52,284 nucleotides of DNA from positions 1 through 52,284 of IMG/VR virus record IMGVR_UViG_3300005253_000088. One strand, written 5' to 3'. Below, in pieces: positions 38,548 through 47,400 of this stretch; position 1 is the first letter of the stretch, and every line of letters starts with the position of its first letter. Origin of the DNA: a virus. The notes under the pieces were generated by a model, which made no database searches, was not told where the DNA came from, and saw nothing but the letters and a program-made list of their open reading frames with translations. The position numbers and the translations under genes are program-made.

Positions 38548-39207
38548 ATGGCTGAAGAAGAAGAAACGTCTTTAATCGGGGACGAAAGCGGGAAAGAGAA
38601 TGATGTTAAGGCTACAGAAGCTGAGACTAAGGATGCTAAGGTAGATGATGCCAAAGCTGTAGACGCTAAGGCAGATGATGCCGAAGCAAAAGCCGACGAG
38701 GAAACCAAAGAATCTGAGGATGACAAAGATCAAGATGGTGCTCCAGACGAGTATGCTGACTTTTCTATGCCAGAAGGTATGGATATCGACAAAGCTGCTC
38801 TTGCAGAATTCGCTCCTGTTGCAAAAGAGTTGAATCTGACACAAGATCAAGCTCAAAAACTTGTTGATATCCAGGCCAAGGCAGTACAAGATTCAGTGAA
38901 AGCTCAATCGGATGCGTGGGCAGAGACAAAGAAAACTTGGGAAGCTGAGGTTAAATCTGATAAAGAGATAGGTGGTGATAACTTCGATGAGAAGGTAGCA
39001 TCAGCTAAGCTTGCGTTGGATAAGATCGGTACTCCTGAGTTACGTGATCTACTGAATGCTACGGGTATTGGCAGTAATGTTGAGCTTATTCGAGCATTCT
39101 CTAAAGTAGGTGACATGATCAAAGATGATACGATGCACTTTGGCAGCGCTAGTAATTCAAGCGAAAAGAAAAGTCCTGCACAAATTCTCTTTCCCGATTC
39201 AAATTAA
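38548..39207 (+). CDS. Capsid scaffolding protein
   Basis: 219 residues. A very acidic Asp/Ala/Lys/Glu-rich repeat-like N-terminus (about 1-70) is followed by a helical core (LTQDQAQKLVDIQAKAVQDS) and a short basic-polar tail. Placed directly before the major capsid protein, as expected for a scaffold that shapes the procapsid and then leaves. Confidence 0.82.
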   Translation: MAEEEETSLIGDESGKENDVKATEAETKDAKVDDAKAVDAKADDAEAKADEETKESEDDKDQDGAPDEYADFSMPEGMDIDKAALAEFAPVAKELNLTQDQAQKLVDIQAKAVQDSVKAQSDAWAETKKTWEAEVKSDKEIGGDNFDEKVASAKLALDKIGTPELRDLLNATGIGSNVELIRAFSKVGDMIKDDTMHFGSASNSSEKKSPAQILFPDSN

Positions 39208-39220
39208 GGAGCACTAAGTT

Positions 39221-40231
39221 ATGGCTACTCTTTCAGTTAGAAATCCTACTCTTCTGGATATGGCTAAAGCTCAAGACCCAGACGGTAAAATTGCAGTTGT
39301 TGTAGAAATTTTGAATGAAGTCAATGAAATCCTGGATGATATGGTCTGGGTTGAAGGTAATCTTACGACTGGTCATATGACTACGCAACGGACAGGTCTT
39401 CCTGCGCCAACGTGGCGTAAGATGTATGGTGGCGTTCAGCCTACCAAGGGCACGACTGCTCAGGTGACTGATAACACTGGTATGTTGGTGGCGTTCTCAG
39501 AAATTGATATGGCACTGGCTAAGCTGAATAACAACACTGCTGCCTATCGATTGCTTCAGGATCGTGCTCATATTGAAGGCATGGCTCAGGAGTTGTCGGA
39601 TACTTTATTCTTCGGTAACGAAGATACTGAGCCCGAGGCGTTTACTGGGTTTGCCCCGCGTTACAATACTACTAGTGCTGAATCAGGTGATAACATCATC
39701 TTAGGTGGTTCAGCTTCTGGTCAAACTGACAATCGTAGTATTTGGTTGGTGACTTGGGGTGACGATCTTATCCACGGTATCATTCCTAAGGGCTCAACTG
39801 CTGGTCTTCAGGTTGAAGATTTAGGAATGCAGTTGCTTCAAGATGCTTCTGATGGCAGCAATACAGGTCGAATGAAGGCTCTCGTAAGTCACTATGAGTG
39901 GCACGCTGGTTTAACTGTTGCTGATTGGCGTTATGCTGCTCGTATTCCAAACATCGATAACTCTTTGCTTACTCCTGATGCGAGTTCAGGCGCTGATCTT
40001 GCTGACCTGATGTTCCAGGCCATGAACTTGATTCCGAACCTTTCTCGTGGCCGTCCAGCATTTTACATGAGCCGGGATATGTTGACCTTCCTTCGGCGTC
40101 AACTTTCTGCTGCTACTTCGATGAGTACGCTTCAGATTGAAAATGTTGGCGGTAAGATGGTCACAAGTTTCCAGGGTATTCCTATTCGCCGCTGCGATAC
40201 ACTCGCTGCTGATGAAACTCGGATCACCTAA
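39221..40231 (+). CDS. Major capsid protein (BPP-1 type)
   Basis: 336 residues. Blocks QRTGLPAPTWRKMYGGVQPTKGTTAQ, IDMALAKLNNNTAAYR, GIIPKGSTAGLQVEDLG and GGKMVTSFQGIPIRRCDTL are typical of the BPP-1 Bbp17-like major capsid family, with the HK97 fold. It forms the icosahedral shell. Strong AAGGAG-type ribosome site upstream, consistent with high expression. Confidence 0.9.
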   Translation: MATLSVRNPTLLDMAKAQDPDGKIAVVVEILNEVNEILDDMVWVEGNLTTGHMTTQRTGLPAPTWRKMYGGVQPTKGTTAQVTDNTGMLVAFSEIDMALAKLNNNTAAYRLLQDRAHIEGMAQELSDTLFFGNEDTEPEAFTGFAPRYNTTSAESGDNIILGGSASGQTDNRSIWLVTWGDDLIHGIIPKGSTAGLQVEDLGMQLLQDASDGSNTGRMKALVSHYEWHAGLTVADWRYAARIPNIDNSLLTPDASSGADLADLMFQAMNLIPNLSRGRPAFYMSRDMLTFLRRQLSAATSMSTLQIENVGGKMVTSFQGIPIRRCDTLAADETRIT

Positions 40232-40253
40232 ATTAAATTGAAGGAATAAGAAT

Positions 40254-40715
40254 ATGGCTATTTTGGATGAAAGATCAGAGTTTTGTGATGCAGTTGCTGT
40301 TCCTACGGGCGGTGCTGCCACTACTCTAGTTGGCGATGTTATGGACCTGGGTTCAGTCGCTCGTGATATTGGCCAAGGTAAACCGATCTATCTAAATATT
40401 AGCGTAGATACGGCTATTGCTGGCGGTACTGCTGTTCAGTTTGTTTTGGCAAGCGACAGCACTGCTGCTATTTCAACAGACGGCTCAGAAACTCGACATT
40501 TCTTGTCTGATGTTTTCGCTGTTGCTGATTTGATTGCTGGCTTTAGCTTTAGTATTGCATTGCCTATGGGCGATGTTGCAGCTTCAGTTACTCCCTATGA
40601 GCGTTACCTTGGCATCCTGGTGGTCGGTACGGGTACTCAGTCAGCTGGCGCTATTAATGCGTTTCTGTCTGTTGATCCGCACGGCTGGCGTAGTTATCCT
40701 GACGCTAATAACTAG
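40254..40715 (+). CDS. Bbp16-like capsid cement protein
   Basis: 153 residues, beta-rich. VMDLGSVARDIGQGKPIYLNISVD and PYERYLGILVVGTGTQSAGAINAFLSV match Bbp16, the cement protein that ties capsomers together in BPP-1. Directly follows the capsid gene, as in BPP-1. Confidence 0.82.
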   Translation: MAILDERSEFCDAVAVPTGGAATTLVGDVMDLGSVARDIGQGKPIYLNISVDTAIAGGTAVQFVLASDSTAAISTDGSETRHFLSDVFAVADLIAGFSFSIALPMGDVAASVTPYERYLGILVVGTGTQSAGAINAFLSVDPHGWRSYPDANN

Positions 40716-40726
40716 GCGATATAATT

Positions 40727-40750
40727 CTCCGGGGGCAGTTGCTCCCGGAG
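40727..40750 (+). terminator. Strong hairpin after capsid genes
   Basis: CTCCGGGGGC and GCTCCCGGAG form a 10-bp stem (one G-U) around a tetraloop AGTT. There is no U-run, so it may be a processing or attenuation site; its end meets the palindrome at 40749. Confidence 0.55.
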
Positions 40751-40764
40751 TATCACGTGATACC
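40749..40764. promoter_or_regulatory. parS-like palindrome, copy 8
   Basis: AGTATCACGTGATACC, exact core at 40752-40761, in the gap between the cement protein gene and the gene at 40777. Confidence 0.6.
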
Positions 40765-40776
40765 TAAGGAACCATT

Positions 40777-41118
40777 ATGAAAGTTATCCTGAAACGAACT
40801 TTTTTTACTCCTAAAGGGCGTTTTCGTGCGAGCCTTACAAAGAAAGGTCCGCCTGTTGAAATTCCTGATGAGTATCGAGAGATATTACCCTCTGATGCCA
40901 AGATTGTGGACGATGATTATGTTGCACCTAAAGTAGAAGAAGGGCCGCAAACTTTAAGTGAAGCTGCAAGATCAGCCGGTCTTGATGTCGATAGAGTGTC
41001 CGCTGAAGATGCGGCCCGAGTGTTTGCAAAAGCTGAAGAAAATGAACTTGAAGATAAGGCTAAGAAATTTCAGGATGACCTTGCGGCAGAAAAAGCTGCC
41101 GGTAAACCAAAGAAATAA
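40777..41118 (+). CDS. Hypothetical structural-region protein
   Basis: 113 residues. ILKRTFFTPKGRFRASLTKKGPPVEIPDEYREILPSD is a common start in phage head-completion or tail proteins; the rest is an acidic helix and a Lys-rich end. No further family assigned. Confidence 0.68.
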   Translation: MKVILKRTFFTPKGRFRASLTKKGPPVEIPDEYREILPSDAKIVDDDYVAPKVEEGPQTLSEAARSAGLDVDRVSAEDAARVFAKAEENELEDKAKKFQDDLAAEKAAGKPKK

Positions 41119-41131
41119 GGAAACTATTCCT

Positions 41132-42277
41132 ATGTTTAATTACCTAAAAACTTTAGCAGCAGGCGCTTTTCTATTTTTGATTGCTGCTTTCCCTGTTCAA
41201 GCTTCTCATACAGCTATCGTAGGCAGTACCTTTACGGCTGTTGATCAAGTTAGCACGGCTTTACGTGTAGCTACTTTAGGTGATACTGTTTCTATCCATA
41301 TCAACGGTGTTTACGATATGGTTGTAGAACTTCAGAAAGAAGTTGGTTCTCCAGGTTCTGGTGCTTGGGCTACTATCCCCGGCTTCAAAGATATTGCCCC
41401 CGCTGCTAACACTCAGTATCGAATTGGTTATACGACTGAGACTGCTAATGAGTCGATTCGTTTGCGTGTTACGACTGACACTAGCGGTACTCTTGTTTAC
41501 TCAATGTTCGATGGCCGTCTTACGCCCCGCACTTTTTCTCGTACTACCCATGTAAATGGTTTTGATGACTTTTATGCAAATGACATTGGCACCACAGGTG
41601 ATGCTACGTTCTCCCCGTCTATGGATTGGACATATTTTATTCACACTGACGGCACTCCTTTTGATGTTCTAGTCAGCATACAAGAAGGCGCTGGAGATAT
41701 GACATCTGGTACTGGCGGGACTATCGCGGCTGATGTTACTGCTGTTAGCGGTGACATAGTGGCTAACAGTGCTGCTTTAATTAGTGATGGTATAACTGCC
41801 GTAGAGTGGCGTGTTAAATCAGATAATGTCGGGGGCCAGTCTTTTGGTTTCGGCTTATCTGGTGTTGTTGCTATCGCTGATGCAATCGCTTTATTTACGA
41901 TTGATAGTAACCTTGTGACTGATACTGCCGCGACCAATGATATTGCTATCATGTTCTCAACTGATGCTGACGGTCTTACAGTTTGGCAATCAGTGTCTAC
42001 TAACGCAGGCAATGTCGGCAATAATGACGATGAGTGGGCCTGCGCTAACACTGTAGCAGCTAATACCTATTACAGGCTACGGATTGAAATTGAAGCAACA
42101 GGTGATGCTTTTTTCTTTGTTGATGGTAACTTGTGTGGTGTTGAAGCTCTAGCTATCGCTACTACGGCTCGATTGATTCCATATGCTTGGGCTACTTCAG
42201 CTACTGACACTACGACTGGTGGTGCTGTTATTATCGTGGACTATGTTGATTTTTATATGGCTCGGCCATCTGATTAG
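41132..42277 (+). CDS. Signal-peptide protein with modules A and B
   Basis: 381 residues from the ATG at 41132, chosen because it begins with a signal peptide (LKTLAAGAFLFLIAAFPVQA). Residues ~45-130 are the module-A beta sandwich; from about 135 to the end it carries the same lectin-like domain as the C-terminus of the tail fibre (e.g. YYRLRIEIEATGDAFFFVDG, IIVDYVDFYMARPS). It looks like a secreted or periplasmic relative of a fibre domain. Confidence 0.72.
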   Translation: MFNYLKTLAAGAFLFLIAAFPVQASHTAIVGSTFTAVDQVSTALRVATLGDTVSIHINGVYDMVVELQKEVGSPGSGAWATIPGFKDIAPAANTQYRIGYTTETANESIRLRVTTDTSGTLVYSMFDGRLTPRTFSRTTHVNGFDDFYANDIGTTGDATFSPSMDWTYFIHTDGTPFDVLVSIQEGAGDMTSGTGGTIAADVTAVSGDIVANSAALISDGITAVEWRVKSDNVGGQSFGFGLSGVVAIADAIALFTIDSNLVTDTAATNDIAIMFSTDADGLTVWQSVSTNAGNVGNNDDEWACANTVAANTYYRLRIEIEATGDAFFFVDGNLCGVEALAIATTARLIPYAWATSATDTTTGGAVIIVDYVDFYMARPSD

Positions 42278-42287
42278 GGAGACAAAA

Positions 42288-42764
42288 ATGGTTGGTTTAA
42301 CACGAAGAGAAGTTGTTCAGTCTCTTGATCGTTCAAGCCGGACTGTAACTGAAACAGCAGCTTTTACGTTTGATCCACGAGTTCACGGTGGCCGGATTAC
42401 GTTGCTTAGTCTGCTTGCGGGCTATACGGCTACACTGCCTGCGGCTATTGGTTCTGGCGTAATCTATCGCATCCATGTCGGTATCGTAAGAACTTCTAAT
42501 AGTTACATTATTCAAGTGATTAACTCTAGCGATAATATGGAAGGGTCTGTAACGATTGTCGATTCAGACACTAATGATAATTGTGAAGGATTTGTTACAA
42601 CTTCCAACACTTCTGACACTATCACTATGAATGCCACTACTACTGGTGGTCTTACCATCGGTGATTGGATTGAACTTGTCGATATCGCTGCAAATGTGTG
42701 GCATGTACGTGGCCAATTGTCAGGCTCTGGTGATTTAGCTACTCCGTTTAGTGCTGCTGTTTAA
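42288..42764 (+). CDS. Beta-rich structural-region protein
   Basis: 158 residues from the ATG at 42288. HGGRITLLSLLAGYTATLPAA and VIYRIHVGIVRTSNSYIIQV suggest a beta-helix or fibre-knob module related to the middle of the tail fibre. AGGGAG-type ribosome site. Likely virion-associated. Confidence 0.68.
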   Translation: MVGLTRREVVQSLDRSSRTVTETAAFTFDPRVHGGRITLLSLLAGYTATLPAAIGSGVIYRIHVGIVRTSNSYIIQVINSSDNMEGSVTIVDSDTNDNCEGFVTTSNTSDTITMNATTTGGLTIGDWIELVDIAANVWHVRGQLSGSGDLATPFSAAV

Positions 42765-42782
42765 CCATAGGGAGCTTTTGTA

Positions 42783-43844
42783 ATGGCGACGGTTTCCACG
42801 AATTTTACGGAAGCAGGGGTTAGTGCTACCTTAAGTTTGCAAGTTATCGGAGAGGATATAACTATTGCTCTCTCCGGTACCTATTCAGCGACAGTACAGC
42901 TAGAGCGGGCGCTTACTCCTGATGAGCAGTCTTGGGAGGCGGTGTACCCACCTAACCGTGGCTCTCCTTGGAATACGGATGATGCAACCGTATCGGATGT
43001 ATATCAAACTCTAAGCAAAAACGAGAAACTGCGTCTTCGCTGTACCGCCTTCACGAGCGGTACGGTTGTTACAACTATCTCTGACGGTGATCTTATCCTT
43101 TATGAGCGTAAAGATACTGTTGGAACTGTTGTAGATCGTATCACTCAGAGCGGTAGGCAGCATACAGGCACAGATAGTCATACTGGGGTTGAAACTCACA
43201 CCGGAGCAGAAACTCATACTGGTGCTGAAGAACATACCGGAGTTGAAACTCACACTGGAGCAGAGACTCACACTGGCGCTGAGGAACATACTGGGATTGA
43301 AACTCACACCGGAGCAGAAACTCATACTGGTGCTGAAGAACATACCGGAGTTGAAACTCACACTGGAGCAGAGACTCACACTGGTGCTGAAGAACATACC
43401 GGAGTTGAAACTCACACTGGAGCAGAAACCCATTCTGGTGTGGAAACGTTTGTTCGCGTCACGGGCGCTCAAGCCCCTACCATGTTTAACCAACCTGCCG
43501 TTCAAACGGCTACCAATACAGCTACCCTAACTGATGCCCAGATGATTGGTGGCATCTTGGTAGGTACGCCTACGTCTGCGGCTGCTTACACTATGAGGAC
43601 GGGCGCGGAACTTGAGGCTGCTTTACCTGCAACAGTCGCTGATGGTGATGCTTTTGACCTGACGATCATCAATCTCGGTAGCACTACCGATGTGATTACG
43701 CTTACGAATCCCGGCAGCGGCATCACTGTTGTTGGTGAGACCACCATTAGCCCTCTAGCTGATGTGGCCACTTTGGGTGCCGCCTCTGGTACGTTCCGTT
43801 TCCGTAGGACAGCCTCAGATACGTTTATTGCCTATAGGCTGTAG
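42783..43844 (+). CDS. Fibre-like protein with HTG(A/V)E(T/E) repeats
   Basis: 353 residues. Module-A beta sandwich (about 1-110), then 16 six-residue units HTGAET/HTGVET/HTGAEE (about 127-220), then a beta-rich C-terminal part (AAYTMRTGAELEAALPATV to the end). A histidine every six residues is unusual and could bind metal in a repetitive beta structure. Probably a tail-tip or fibre part. The 18-residue superunit shows synonymous differences between copies. Confidence 0.72.
   Translation: MATVSTNFTEAGVSATLSLQVIGEDITIALSGTYSATVQLERALTPDEQSWEAVYPPNRGSPWNTDDATVSDVYQTLSKNEKLRLRCTAFTSGTVVTTISDGDLILYERKDTVGTVVDRITQSGRQHTGTDSHTGVETHTGAETHTGAEEHTGVETHTGAETHTGAEEHTGIETHTGAETHTGAEEHTGVETHTGAETHTGAEEHTGVETHTGAETHSGVETFVRVTGAQAPTMFNQPAVQTATNTATLTDAQMIGGILVGTPTSAAAYTMRTGAELEAALPATVADGDAFDLTIINLGSTTDVITLTNPGSGITVVGETTISPLADVATLGAASGTFRFRRTASDTFIAYRL
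43160..43440 (+). repeat. 18-bp/54-bp coding repeats (HTG units)
   Basis: The DNA encoding the repeated 18-residue unit (ETHTGAETHTGAEEHTGV) occurs about five times; the unit of 18 bp is visible throughout. Third-base differences show the array is not brand new. Confidence 0.85.
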
Positions 43845-43846
43845 CC

Positions 43847-44476
43847 ATGGCCAAGTCAATTTCTGGCCCTACACATATCGCTAATATGGCTTTGTCCCAT
43901 GTAGGGGCAAGCGATATCGAAAGTCTTGAAGAAGATAGTTCAGAAGCAAATCAATCCCGTATTTTCTATGATATCTGTCGCCGTCAAACCTTAGAAGCTT
44001 TTGACTGGACGTTTGCTCGTAGGCGTCAAGAAGTGGCTCTCCATGGCGATATAATCTCAGAAACAGCAGACGATCCTTTGGCGGGAGTCTGGGGTTTCCG
44101 GCATCAGTATCCTGCTGATGCACTTGTTATACGAAAAATCCAAAATCCTAATGCCCCTCCGGGCGACGACTTTCCTTTTGAGATTGAACTAAGTTTAGAT
44201 GGTGAAACGAAGAGTATCTTATCAAATATTGAAAATCCTGTAATAGTTTACACCCGAGATATAGAAGATACTGGATTATTCTCAGCGTTGTTTTCGCTAG
44301 CGCTTTCTTATTTACTTGCTTCTCTCATTGCTTATCCTCTCGGGAAGAAGGAGAAGGTTGTAGCCCGAGTGATCAGATCGTATGATGTTTCTGTTACTAA
44401 CGCAGCCGCTAATGACGCTAACGAAAGGATGCCTACTCCAGAACGCGATGCGGATACGATAAGGGCTCGTATTTAG
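43847..44476 (+). CDS. Tail tubular protein A-like (gatekeeper)
   Basis: 209 residues. HIANMALSHVGASDIESLEEDSSE, ICRRQTLEAFDWTFARRRQE and a C-terminal SYDVSVTNAAANDANE follow the T7 gp11/P22 gp4-like tail adaptor pattern. It joins the portal to the nozzle and keeps DNA inside the head. Confidence 0.85.
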   Translation: MAKSISGPTHIANMALSHVGASDIESLEEDSSEANQSRIFYDICRRQTLEAFDWTFARRRQEVALHGDIISETADDPLAGVWGFRHQYPADALVIRKIQNPNAPPGDDFPFEIELSLDGETKSILSNIENPVIVYTRDIEDTGLFSALFSLALSYLLASLIAYPLGKKEKVVARVIRSYDVSVTNAAANDANERMPTPERDADTIRARI

Positions 44477-47400
44477 ATGGTTGCCTTTATTCTTCCTTCT
44501 TTTGCCAAAGGAGAGATTTCCCCTTCGTTGTATGGGCGAGTTGATGTAGCAATGTACAAACATGCGCTACGGAGAGCGCGTAATACTATCATTCACCCTG
44601 ATGGTGGTATCTCCAATCGTCCTGGTTCTTTGATCATTGGCCCAATTAAAGATCATACCGTTTCTACTACTCGTTTATTTGATTTTCAGTTCCGAACTTC
44701 TGATCAGTATGTTCTAGAATTTGGTACTGAATATATACGTGTTATCAGAAACGATGCTCAGGTCTTAAATGCTTCAACAACTGTTACTGGAGCTACACAA
44801 GCAAATCCTGTAGTTATTACAGCTATTGTTCATGGCCTTTCAAATGATGCTGAAGTTTTTATAACGGCTGTTCTGGGGATGACTGAGCTGAACGGTAATC
44901 GTTATATTATTAAGAACGTAACAGCAGATACTTTTGAGCTAACTCACCAAATAACACGACTTGATATTGATGGAACTGCTTTTACAGCTTATTCTTCTGC
45001 CGGTACTGTTGCTGATATTTTTGAACTTACTACCCCCTATGCGGCTGGAGATTTATCTACACTAAAGATGGTTCAGTCTGGGGATATTCTTACTGTCACA
45101 CACCCTACTTATGCCCCCCGAGACTTGGCCAGAACAGGCCACAATGCCTGGACGTTGACTGTCAATACATATGCGCCAATTCAAGCTCGTCCTACTAGCG
45201 TAGCTGTCGCTCAACAGGGTGCGTCCGGTTCTACGACTCACCGATACAAGGTTACGGCTATCCGGCAAGAAGAAGATATATTTGAAGAAAGTCTGTCGGG
45301 GCTTAGTAGTACATCTCAAGTTATTTCAGGCGCGACAAAAACTAATCCTGTTGTTGTAACTGCTACTTCACATCCATATGCTAATGGAGATGAAGTTGAG
45401 ATACTTAGTATTGGGGGTATGACAGAATTAAATGGCAGGCGTTTCTTTGTAGCTAACCAGGATACTAATGATTTTGAACTTGAGGGTGAAGATGGTAGTT
45501 CCTTCACCGCCTTTTCATCAAATGGTACTGCCAATGCTACTTTTGTAGAATTAACAAATTCTATTACAGTTGCTTTAACTGTGATTGCTAACTTTAATCG
45601 TGTTTCCTGGGCAGCAACTACAAATGCTAATAGGTATGCGATCTATCGAAGGCAGAGTGGCCGTTACAGATGGATCGCTGAAGTAGATGCTCCCCTTCTT
45701 TCTTTTGACGATGTAACAGACCGTACTACGGCTGCCGGTGCCATACATCAGACAGATAATGAAGTTGGCCCTCCACGAGCACGAAATCCATTTCTATTTA
45801 CAGACAATTTTCCCGGTGCTTCAAGCTACTATCAGCAACGGCAAATCTATGGTGGGTCTAATAATAAACCTGATACTTCTTTTTATTCTCAGACTGGCAA
45901 TCGCTTGAATATGAGTGTATCTGAACCCACGCAAGCAGATGATGCTATGACTGCTTCGCTTAACTCAAGGCAAGTGCACGAGATACGGCATTTTGTACCT
46001 GGAAATGACTTGATGATCCTGACAAGTGGGGGGGAATGGCGCGTTAACTCTGGGGAAAATTCTGGCTTTTCAATCGATACTCTTAAACAGAAGCCACAAT
46101 CTGATTGGGGATCAGCTCATCATAAGCCAATTGTAGCGGGTAATGTGATATTGTTTGTTGAAGATGGTAATGCTCGGGTACGAAGTTTAGGGTATTCTTT
46201 TCAACTTGATGGTTACACCGGTACTGATTTAAATATTCTCGCAAATCATCTTCTGACAGAAGAAGGGCCAGCTAAATTTATTATCACTGACTGGGCTTAC
46301 CAAAGTGTTCCTGAAGGTAGGTTATATATTGTCCGTAGTGATGGTCAAATTCTTACTATGACTTTTAACCAAACACAGGAAATTATTGCTTGGACAACCT
46401 GGGATACTAATGGCCGGTATGAAGCAATTACTTCTCTGCGGCGATCTCTTTCTTCAGTAGAAGATGGAATATATTTTATCGTTCAACGTAAAGTTAATGG
46501 GAATACAGTTCGTTTTATCGAGAGACTATCTACTCGAAAATTCGCTCAACCTGAAGACGCTTATTTTTTGGATGGGGGTTTTATTTTAAATGACCCTAAA
46601 GCAATCTCTAACATTACTTCTTCTGGAACTGTAACAACATCTGAAAACCATAACTTGTCAAGCGGGGATACAGTAGACATAGAAGGAACTAAGTTTGCTA
46701 CAGAATTTGATGATGATGGTAATGAAATCGATCCAGATGCGTTTGATTCTGCAAATGGCCGATTTCAGGTTCTTGTAGAAGATGAGCGTACTTTTGATTT
46801 ATACGCCAAAAGTAATCGTACAATTGCTGTTCCTGTTATTGAAGGTCATACGCAGGATAATATTGGTTTCACAGAGCGAGAGCCATTAGTTTTAACAAAG
46901 CCTTCTGGGGTGGAAGTTGGTGATCTACTCTTAGTTTTTATATCTCAAGCTTTAACTGCTTCTGTCGGGCCGAATTTAACTAGTGGATTATCAGAAGATT
47001 TTGTTCCGGGCTGGAGACGTTTTACAGAGTTTAGTCAAAAAGAGGCAGGCAGTATTACTCCACTTAATCTGGCAATTGCCGGGTACTGGAGAATTGCAGA
47101 CGGTACTGAAGAAGACACTTTAACTACTAAATATGTTGAATATGAGGTTAATCACTATTGGGCGTCGGATAATATACGAAGAAGTCCCGGTGATCCTTGG
47201 GATTTGATATTTGAGAGCGAAGTATACGGGTTACATTTAATAGGTTACTATATTAGAGTGTCTGGTGTAAATGCTGACAATCCTATTCATAGCATAGGAC
47301 AAGTTGTTGTTTCTGACGATGCAACTTCTTTTTCTGTTCCTAGTCTTGAAACTGCGGTAAACGGAAGCTTAATATTTTCTTTAGGTAGTGCCCAACTTTT

